Positions 58,401-64,000 of a stretch of 64,000 nucleotides of DNA are shown here, piece by piece (position 1 is the first letter of the stretch; each line of letters starts with the position of its first letter). The notes beneath the pieces were generated by a model. The model searched no databases. It saw only the letters and a program-made list of their open reading frames with translations, and was not told the DNA's origin. The DNA is taken from contig DFOA01000020.1 of assembly GCA_002381185.1 (NCBI GenBank), forward strand, positions 1-64,000, in the 5' to 3' direction. Both the position numbers and the translations under genes were made by a program. Origin of the DNA: Firmicutes bacterium UBA3553. GTDB lineage: Bacteria; Bacillota; Clostridia; Tissierellales; Sedimentibacteraceae.

Positions 58401-59066
58401 CGCTCCCGCAAGCAGCAGATTCAAATTATCTTTGATCGCCTTTAACCACACCGAATTATTCAATTGTTCCTCAGACGTTGAAAGCATTTCAACAGATTCA
58501 AACAGCCATTTTAAAGGGTCTGGAAAGCTTAATATGAACTTATACATATCCTTTATGATATCGTTAAGTTCCAAGTCGCCCCGGTTTCCCGTAAAACTTT
58601 CAACAAGCTGTATAAATCCCTCAGGCTTTATTGCATAATGTCTTTCCAGAACTTCATCAATGGATTCCTGAAGAAGAATGTCAATTTCATTCACATCTCC
58701 GATTCTGAAGTTAGGATCTATTCCGATAACATGAAAATTCTTTCGTACAACATCTATACAGAATGCGTGAATTGTTGAAATATTTGATTTAGTCAATAAA
58801 TTAAGCTGTTTCTTCAAATGTTCCTTGTTTTCACTGCTTTGAACCGTCTTGATTAATGCTGTATGAATTTTTTGCTTCATACCGCTGGCTGCTGCATTAG
58901 TAAATGTTACAATTAGAAATTTATCTATATCTTCCTTTTCGTTTATCAGCAGTTTAATTATTCTTTCAACCAGGACAGTGGTCTTACCGGAACCGGCAGC
59001 TGCAGACACCAGTATATTTTTGTGTCTTAAATCTATGACTTCTTGCTGGCTTGGACTGAATTTCAT
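55419..59066 (-). CDS. addA: ATP-dependent helicase/nuclease subunit A
   Basis: 1215 residues. The UvrD-type helicase and nuclease of the AddAB complex, which prepares double-strand breaks for RecA. Walker A SAAAGSGKTTVLVERI (about 20-35), motif II FIDEYQDSN, motif III MVGDVKQSIYRFR, and motif VI RVLYVAMTRAVDRLIM. The C-terminal nuclease domain has GIIDCYFYEDDQVVIIDYKTD. Length is normal. The start overlaps the addB stop by 4 bp, so both subunits are made together. All motifs intact. Confidence 0.97.
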   Translation of the reverse strand: MKFSPSQQEVIDLRHKNILVSAAAGSGKTTVLVERIIKLLINEKEDIDKFLIVTFTNAAASGMKQKIHTALIKTVQSSENKEHLKKQLNLLTKSNISTIHAFCIDVVRKNFHVIGIDPNFRIGDVNEIDILLQESIDEVLERHYAIKPEGFIQLVESFTGNRGDLELNDIIKDMYKFILSFPDPLKWLFESVEMLSTSEEQLNNSVWLKAIKDNLNLLLAGAEEALQSALKLCRDDDGPLVYEDAVSDDLKNINHLKALLENEFKEFIASVHNVIFPALKQLRGKAKEDINPEKQEDVKQLREEYKKIINNIKKMIPHRSLSDFACDINYMHLPMKALYNIISELDADFKAKKMEKSIADFNDVEHYALQVLRQEDIQERYRNKFKYIFIDEYQDSNSLQEELLGKIKRDNNMFMVGDVKQSIYRFRLSDPTIFNEKSNSYPAADGPGFDRRIDLTQNFRSRGEILSGINYVFSSIMNKTLGEVDYNEDVFLNPGAEFKEGCSECSDCFTELTIIDKDSSESEDLEDEIKSMKTAELEATVAVQKIKELLHKDKNEPVKRDKHTNEIIETVPEKIDFKDIVILMRSVSSWAGIFEEIFNDHGIPFYYDGGAGYFETIEIQIILNLLRIIDNVRQDIPLLSVMRSPIGSFSTEELVQVRVRNSKYNFIDALYDYKNNCQDELSEKLKQFIYKIENWKKRSRYAHLNDFIWEVLIETNYYYFVGLLPNGKIRQANLRLLTDKAFDFEKTSMSGLFNFLRYVEKLRISSGDMGSAKTLGENDNVVRLMSVHKSKGLEFPVVLMCGLNKKFNKTDASKSILKHKLYGIAPKYINHEERIYRETFPRTAIKSIIKIENLSEEMRVLYVAMTRAVDRLIMIGTVDKFENKIKKWQKGPSLYNIYNEDSFLDWICTSLFKDSDYDEILRTVNNCDLIYEIKYGLNNKLYSTNWNISKTSLSQISQKSREEAVNKSERIKEIEDFKNIEHSNWKNEIDRRLKYKYAYANSVNVPTKLSVTDLKVLKKEKLERVKYKIPVLRDIPQFKEIDSEFTKAEIGTIVHFVMQHLNIKESLSLENIKLQVNKMVNKKLLTDSEAAAVNVEMLHEFFLTDIGRRMKASHYVKREVPFVIKKNADEIIASLDKNDVILIQGIIDCYFYEDDQVVIIDYKTDEIEGGNLEPVKDEYKTQILSYKEAVEKITEKKVKGCYLYLFDIGQAVEIN

Positions 59067-62000
59067 TCATCTTCACCGCCTTCATTCAATATTTCTAATA
59101 ATACTTCTTCTTTTTTTAGTTTCTTGATTCTTCTGTAATTGCTGCCATCAACAGTTGGGTCAAACTGGCAGACTCCCATGAAGTCACAATACTGACACGG
59201 TGTTTTATTGCCAGAATCCTTCCTGTAAGGCATTATGTCAATATTTCCTTCCAGTATCTTTTCCGCCAGCTCTCCGGCAACTTCATCCGCTTTATTGAGA
59301 AGCGCTTTGAATTCCTTGACAGTCAAAGTCTTGGAGGACTTTGAAGTACTTCCGTCCTTGTTGAAGGACACAGGAATAATATCGGATTTTTTATTTGTTT
59401 GAATGTCTTCATCCATATTAATGATAATGTCCGGATCTTCGACAATGTAACCCTTAAGTGACAGCTGCCTGAATATTTCTTTTTCAGAATTTTCTGCTGA
59501 AATCTCATCACCATCAACCATGGGATCGTCAATGCAGAAATAATATGCTCCACCTATTTCAGTTTTCGTTTCAAATAACTTTTCCCCGTTTTTAATTATT
59601 GCGGACATATACACCAGGAGCTGAAGCTGAAGCCCCTGAACGGCATCTGATAAATCAATGTCCTTATGTGAAGACTTGTAATCAATTATGTTTATATATG
59701 CCTTATCATCATTTTTAAATATATCGACTCTGTCTATTCTTCCCTGGAAATAAATGCTTACTTCATCGGTTAATTTTATTTCCACAGGTTCAATACTCAC
59801 TTCCGTGTTCCCTTCACCTATGACAAGCTCCGTGTAAACAGGTCTGAAATTTCCTTTTTTAAGCTGTTCAATAATTGTGTTTGCAGCCCTGTTTACAAGT
59901 CTTTTTATTTTTTCCTTCATATACTTGTTTCGTTCATTAGAATCAAATGCTGTGTAATCCATTTCACCGTCACTTAAAATTTTCTCGGTGCATGACTGTG
60001 CTTTGGATTGCACTTCTTGCCTGTCCAATTCCATAATGTCGGTCTCGGATATTCCCTTTGTAAACTGCTCCACAGCCTGATGATAAATATTTCCCAGGTC
60101 ATAAAATTCCACCTTTTGCACGATTCTTGGCTGAGGTTTAATTATATTTTCCATGAAGAACTTAAACGGGCAGGATGCAAAATTCTCAAGCCTTGAAACT
60201 GACATGGTAACAGGCGTGGGGTGAATTTTTTTCAAATTGTCCCTTGTTATTTTTTTTGTTTTGTTTTTATATGACAACCCCTGGTTTATTAAATGTGATA
60301 TGTGATTTTCATTTGCTTCATACCAGGAATAAACATCCTTCCAAAAATCTTCAATACCTTTCCCTTCAACAAAATCTCTTATGCCGGAAATCAGATAATC
60401 AACTGTCCCCCTGCTATTTGATACTTTGTCTTCCTCATTGCAAATGCTTAAATCTGACTGCTCCAATACCGAAGGAAACAACTGCTTCAACCTGTCTCTG
60501 TACATGGAGGGCTGCAAGGATTTGCCTTCAGAAGTTCCCAAAGCATAGCCTAAAAAAAGCTTCTCCGAAGCATTGGTAAATATCTTGTAAATAATGTGTT
60601 TTTCTTTATATAAGTAATAATTGGAATCATTCAAAAGCTTCATGCCGGACATGGCAAGCAGCTCTCTTTCATCATCAAGCAAAATACCCTTTTCATTGTT
60701 CCTGGAATCAAGCATTCCTTCATTTGCTCCCAATATAAAAAGAACCTTGGAGGACTTAGCTGAAATTTTATCAACTTCTCCCACAGTAACCTTGTCCAAA
60801 GCAGGCGGAATAATGCTGATTTCTACTTCATTAAATCCTGCTTCTATCATTTTTCTGTATTCGCGCGGTGTAATCTCAACATCAGCTCCCGCCAGCACAA
60901 TTTGTTCAAGTATATCTATTACATAATTCCATATTTGGGCATTTTCGCCTGATAATTCATACAGTCCGGATTGTTTAAAGATACCAACCTGCTTTTCTAT
61001 TTTCTCCTGTACATTGTAGGCTTTTAAAGAGTCAAAAATGAACATTGTAATAGTTTGTGCTGTTTTTAAGTCCTTGAAACTCTGTTTTGCTTCGTTTAAT
61101 CCTTCTGTGAACCTTTTACGCAGTTTATCGAAATAATCTACTCCATCAGCATTAAATTTAAACGTCCTGAACCATTTCTCCCGTTCGATTCCGTACTGCA
61201 GCGCAAAGTTTTCCAGCTTGCTTACCTCATCATAATCCAGTGTTGTAAAACCTGTTTTTAAAAACTCAAATACACTGTCATGTTTAAAATTATAAATAAG
61301 CATATCAAGAAGAGACAATATGAATTTAGTCAGCGGATTTCCCATTATGTCTCTTTTATGATCAAGAAAATACGGTATTTCATATTGCGTGAAAACTTTT
61401 TTGATATTGATGCCATAGCTGCCCATATCCCCTACCGCAATTGAAATATCCTTCCACCTGAAGCCTTCATCCCTGACAAGTGAAATAATCTTAGCAGCTG
61501 CTTTTTCTGTTTCAGAATATGGATTCAGAGAAGAAAAAATTTGTATGTTGGAAGTCTCCTGCATGTAAGCATCGGCACTTATATTGAAAATACCCTGCTC
61601 TATTATTTTCATCTCATTGCTGAATTTTTTATAATTTACAGGAATTATATTTACCGAATCTTCCATATCTTTGGATAATGTTTTATAAGTATCGTGAATT
61701 GTTTTAAATGCTTCCCAGTCTTCAGTGCTATGAAGACTTTTTAATGCTGCAGCATCTGCATTTAATGATATGGTAACATTTCTTGCATACTTTATTAATT
61801 CCTTAATAAGACGGTGCCTCTGCATGTTGAAGCTTTCAAAGCCGTCAATCCAGATAATTGAATTTTTAATATATTCTGAATGTTCCACGGAAGAAATGAA
61901 CAAATCCATTTTATCTTCTTCATCAAAAAATGTGTCCTTGGTTCTTTTATTTAATTCACAGTAAATCTTTATAATATCCTCAAGCTTCTTGCTTAACAGC

Positions 62001-62458
62001 CTGTTTTCATTCTCATTGACTTTATGCTTGATTATTTGCTCAAGAAATTCTACGCTTATGCAGTTTTGTTTCAATTCACTGATAAAACTGTCAAATTCCT
62101 TCAAGAAGCCTTCCTGCCTTGATGCTTTATTAAACAGTTTAAGCTCGTCCTTATTTTCTTCAAATATTTGCTTTAACAGCATAATTTTGCCGTATTTATT
62201 TATTTCCTGAACCTTGAGATTTCCAACCTCTTCAAAAATCTTGTATCCAAGACGGGTGAAGCTTAATATTTCCGCAGACATAATTCCATGTTCACCGATC
62301 CTGTCGATAAATTCAAATTCAGCCTGATAGGTCATCTGTTCAGGAACTATAAGTATTAAATTTGTTTGATTGTTTTTTTTTATTTCTTTATTTATATCAT
62401 CATAAATATATGTTGACTTGCCGGTCTTAGCACGGCCGGCAACAATATTTAATCCCAT
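59063..62458 (-). CDS. addB: ATP-dependent nuclease subunit B
   Basis: 1131 residues. Walker A GRAKTGKSTYIYDDI (residues about 8-20) with helicase-like domains; the second nuclease near the C-terminus has GRIDRVDIFKNDDKAYINIIDYKSS. The four cysteines of the iron-sulphur staple are one in CPFKFFMENII and three in CQYCDFMGVC. This is the fully active type of AddB. Preceded by a repeated, hairpin-forming gap after yhaM and overlapping addA. It also recognises Chi-like sites in known systems. Confidence 0.97.
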   Translation of the reverse strand: MGLNIVAGRAKTGKSTYIYDDINKEIKKNNQTNLILIVPEQMTYQAEFEFIDRIGEHGIMSAEILSFTRLGYKIFEEVGNLKVQEINKYGKIMLLKQIFEENKDELKLFNKASRQEGFLKEFDSFISELKQNCISVEFLEQIIKHKVNENENRLLSKKLEDIIKIYCELNKRTKDTFFDEEDKMDLFISSVEHSEYIKNSIIWIDGFESFNMQRHRLIKELIKYARNVTISLNADAAALKSLHSTEDWEAFKTIHDTYKTLSKDMEDSVNIIPVNYKKFSNEMKIIEQGIFNISADAYMQETSNIQIFSSLNPYSETEKAAAKIISLVRDEGFRWKDISIAVGDMGSYGINIKKVFTQYEIPYFLDHKRDIMGNPLTKFILSLLDMLIYNFKHDSVFEFLKTGFTTLDYDEVSKLENFALQYGIEREKWFRTFKFNADGVDYFDKLRKRFTEGLNEAKQSFKDLKTAQTITMFIFDSLKAYNVQEKIEKQVGIFKQSGLYELSGENAQIWNYVIDILEQIVLAGADVEITPREYRKMIEAGFNEVEISIIPPALDKVTVGEVDKISAKSSKVLFILGANEGMLDSRNNEKGILLDDERELLAMSGMKLLNDSNYYLYKEKHIIYKIFTNASEKLFLGYALGTSEGKSLQPSMYRDRLKQLFPSVLEQSDLSICNEEDKVSNSRGTVDYLISGIRDFVEGKGIEDFWKDVYSWYEANENHISHLINQGLSYKNKTKKITRDNLKKIHPTPVTMSVSRLENFASCPFKFFMENIIKPQPRIVQKVEFYDLGNIYHQAVEQFTKGISETDIMELDRQEVQSKAQSCTEKILSDGEMDYTAFDSNERNKYMKEKIKRLVNRAANTIIEQLKKGNFRPVYTELVIGEGNTEVSIEPVEIKLTDEVSIYFQGRIDRVDIFKNDDKAYINIIDYKSSHKDIDLSDAVQGLQLQLLVYMSAIIKNGEKLFETKTEIGGAYYFCIDDPMVDGDEISAENSEKEIFRQLSLKGYIVEDPDIIINMDEDIQTNKKSDIIPVSFNKDGSTSKSSKTLTVKEFKALLNKADEVAGELAEKILEGNIDIMPYRKDSGNKTPCQYCDFMGVCQFDPTVDGSNYRRIKKLKKEEVLLEILNEGGEDE

Positions 62459-62481
62459 AAAACCTCCTTGTACGATTGATA

Positions 62482-62555
62482 GGCAATGGATTGGCGATTG
62501 ATTAGCAATGGTGAAGGTTTTTCGATTGCCCTCTCCATTGCTAATCCATTGTCCT
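62482..62555. repeat. Inverted-repeat sequence between yhaM and addB
   Basis: GATTAGCAATGG (62500-62511) pairs with CCATTGCTAATC (62535-62546), and the outer AGGCAATGGATT (62481-62492) nearly pairs with AATCCATTGTCCT (62543-62555). The right arms include the last codons of yhaM. No U-run, so it is more likely an RNA structure or small repeat than a terminator. Confidence 0.6.
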
Positions 62556-63551
62556 ATATAGGTTTCTGTTGTCCAGCAACCAAATTTTGTCTGTGAACTT
62601 TCCAGATTCTACACCCTCTAATGCATGTTCAAAGTCAAACATTCTTGCGTCTATAATATCTAAAAAATGCAATATCTCTGCTTCAGGTGTCATGGGTTTT
62701 TTAGGGCTTCCGAACTCAGGTTCATAGTGATGAGACAGAACCATGTGCTGGAGAACTACGCTTTTTTCTCTGCTTAAGCCTATTTTCTCTCCTTCTGTTT
62801 CTATTTCCTTTATGCCTTGTATTATGTGCCCCAGAAGCTTTCCCTCCATTGTGTAGTCAGACACAACTCCGTATTCATCAGAATCCATTTCCAGTATCTT
62901 GCAAATGTCATGGAGTATAACTCCGGAATAAACGTAGTCTGTTTTAAGGAAGTCATAAACCTGGCACAGCCTTTCTCCAGACTGCAGCATCCTAAGCATA
63001 TGATACAAAAGACCTCCTCTGTATGAATGGTGGTTTTTCTTTGCTGCAGGATAATAGCTGAGCTTGTTTGAATATTTTGATATTATATTTTCAACCAATA
63101 ATTTTATTTCCTCATCCATGATTTTATTAATATAAGATTTAACTGTACTAAGCATTTCTTCCTGCTCAATAGGGGCAGATGGTATTAACTCAGATACTTT
63201 AACGGAATCTGTAGGCATCTTCGCCCTTATTTTATTTACCTTGAGCTGCTTGGAACCGTTCCATTCCAGAACTTCACCCCTTATTTTAACAATTGAGCTG
63301 TCTGCTAATAACGCTTCCTTTTCTTCTGAATACTCCCATATCTTTGCATTTATTTCACCGGTCTTGTCGACTAATTCAATATCTATATACTGTTTTCCAT
63401 TTGTTGTTTTCTTTACTTCAAAGCTTTTTACCAGATAAAAGCCGTCAACCTTTTCTCCCGCTTTAAGCTCTGAAATATTTTTATTTGTATTTGACATATT
63501 TTTCATCTGTTCTCTTGCTTTATCATTTAACAAGTCTTCTATACTTGACAT
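62541..63551 (-). CDS. yhaM: 3'-5' exoribonuclease YhaM-like
   Basis: 336 residues. An OB-fold domain (about 28-110: GEKVDGFYLVKSFEVKKTTNGKQYIDIELVDKTGEINAKIW) is followed by an HD phosphohydrolase domain (HHSYRGGLLYHMLRM, VILHDICKILEM, HMVLSHHYEPEFGSPKKP). This is the OB-HD order of YhaM, a nuclease that trims RNA (and DNA) 3' ends with Mn2+. GAGGAAG ribosome site. It precedes addB on the same strand, and a promoter with TATAAT lies upstream at about 63582-63590. Confidence 0.93.
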   Translation of the reverse strand: MSSIEDLLNDKAREQMKNMSNTNKNISELKAGEKVDGFYLVKSFEVKKTTNGKQYIDIELVDKTGEINAKIWEYSEEKEALLADSSIVKIRGEVLEWNGSKQLKVNKIRAKMPTDSVKVSELIPSAPIEQEEMLSTVKSYINKIMDEEIKLLVENIISKYSNKLSYYPAAKKNHHSYRGGLLYHMLRMLQSGERLCQVYDFLKTDYVYSGVILHDICKILEMDSDEYGVVSDYTMEGKLLGHIIQGIKEIETEGEKIGLSREKSVVLQHMVLSHHYEPEFGSPKKPMTPEAEILHFLDIIDARMFDFEHALEGVESGKFTDKIWLLDNRNLYRTMD

Positions 63552-63579
63552 TCATCTTCCTCACTTTTTATTTTTTATA

Positions 63580-63687
63580 ATAGTTATTATAGCATATGCG
63601 ACACAATCATCAAATAACTTTTATAATTAATTAAATAATCGAATAGAAGGTAATGAGGTAATTAATTATTTTATTTAGCGTCCTCTC
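63580..63687. other. Intergenic AT-rich region upstream of yhaM
   Basis: On the minus strand TTGATG and TATAAT, 16 bp apart (about 63583-63611), may be the yhaM promoter. The rest, to the intron-like segment, is AT-rich with no gene. Confidence 0.35.
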
Positions 63688-63764
63688 AGTCGAGTAGCAA
63701 AGAGGAATTTCACCTCAACTCACGTATCGGACTTTCACCGACCAGTTTCCCATGCTGAACGCAC
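63688..63764 (-). mobile_element. Collapsed group II intron remnant
   Basis: On the minus strand the segment begins GTGCG, the group II intron 5' end motif, continues as AAACTGGTCGGTGAAAGTCC (an intron domain I-like piece), and runs directly into a domain VI stem and the 3' end GCTACTCGACT, which is the same 3' end as in the fragment at 15578. All the internal part, including the reverse transcriptase, is missing. The simplest reading is an internal deletion. Confidence 0.6.
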
Positions 63765-63773
63765 AATATAAAG

Positions 63774-63810
63774 CCCGTATCCCTTATTACCGGGTACGGG
63801 ATTTTCTTTA
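63774..63810 (+). terminator. Possible terminator at the right edge
   Basis: CCCGTATCCC and GGGTACGGG form a stem around TTATTACC, followed by ATTTTCTTT. It would end plus-strand transcription. Beyond it, 63811-64000 shows no convincing gene. Confidence 0.6.
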
Positions 63811-64000
63811 ACTGTGATAATTGCCATCATCTGATATTGCCCCATAATTATATGACACGGCAAGCGAGGATTTATAACAGAACTAGAATATATAATGTTA
63901 TGATGCTCAGCAATGTGCCACCCAATGAACTGGACAATGAGACGGCTCCTCCGGCTCGTAAGATAGAAACTATTTCAATCTTTACCTTTTAAAAATAAAT

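Noticed and set aside
1..64000. CRISPR array, tRNA or rRNA genes
   Set aside because: No regularly spaced repeats, no cas-like genes and no recognisable tRNA or rRNA sequence were found on either strand by eye.
63811..64000. Partial gene at the right edge
   Set aside because: No open frame with a ribosome site or protein-like composition could be supported in the last 190 bases.

Overview
The window looks like chromosome from an AT-rich, low-GC Gram-positive anaerobe of the Clostridia/Tissierellia type (Sedimentibacter-like is a guess). The reasons are strong AGGAGG-type ribosome binding sites, many bacterial A/T-run terminators, a PolA with a dead proofreading domain, HutP, AddAB, YhaM, a TipAS-type MerR regulator, and several TetR-controlled ABC-2 systems. 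I see no rRNA or tRNA genes and no CRISPR array.

Layout. 1-7.4 kb: two small exported or membrane proteins, a REP-associated (RAYT) transposase gene bounded by near-perfect inverted repeats, coaE and polA, then a divergent Fe/Mn superoxide dismutase homologue with a 36-residue hydrophobic peptide. 7.4-13.7 kb (minus strand): a histidine/urocanate degradation operon hutU-ftcD-hutI-fchA-hutP-lysR without a local hutH. 13.7-16.5 kb: a small accessory patch with two orphan genes, a group II intron 3' fragment and an IS3-type remnant, lying between two copies of a 27-bp sequence. 16.5-18.2 kb: a SARP/BTAD-TPR regulator, transcribed divergently from hutU.

18.3-25.7 kb: a visibly more GC-rich sugar island with a D-lyxose isomerase-like enzyme, a PfkB kinase, a ChvE/MmsAB-type ABC importer and a ROK regulator. 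It ends next to an 18-codon stub of an ABC ATPase gene, as if the insertion had truncated it. 25.9-39.3 kb: a cluster that looks like drug response. It holds two proteins with rifampicin-phosphotransferase-like domain order (one frameshifted), four TetR regulators, an ABC-2 exporter, a permuted papain-like protein and a MerR-TipAS regulator with a 19-bp-spacer promoter.

39.3-48.6 kb: housekeeping and hypothetical genes, including a VTT membrane protein, a 2H phosphoesterase, glmM, metA (with the acetyl-CoA-type Glu111), an ABC-F protein and tsaD. A cluster of DnaA-box-like sites lies between the last two. 48.8-53.9 kb: an ABC importer of RbsA-like ATPase and two permeases, fed by a DUF3798-type lipoprotein of unknown ligand. 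54-63.6 kb: two hypothetical genes, then yhaM-addB-addA (RNA/DNA end processing and recombination). The right edge carries what looks like a collapsed group II intron.
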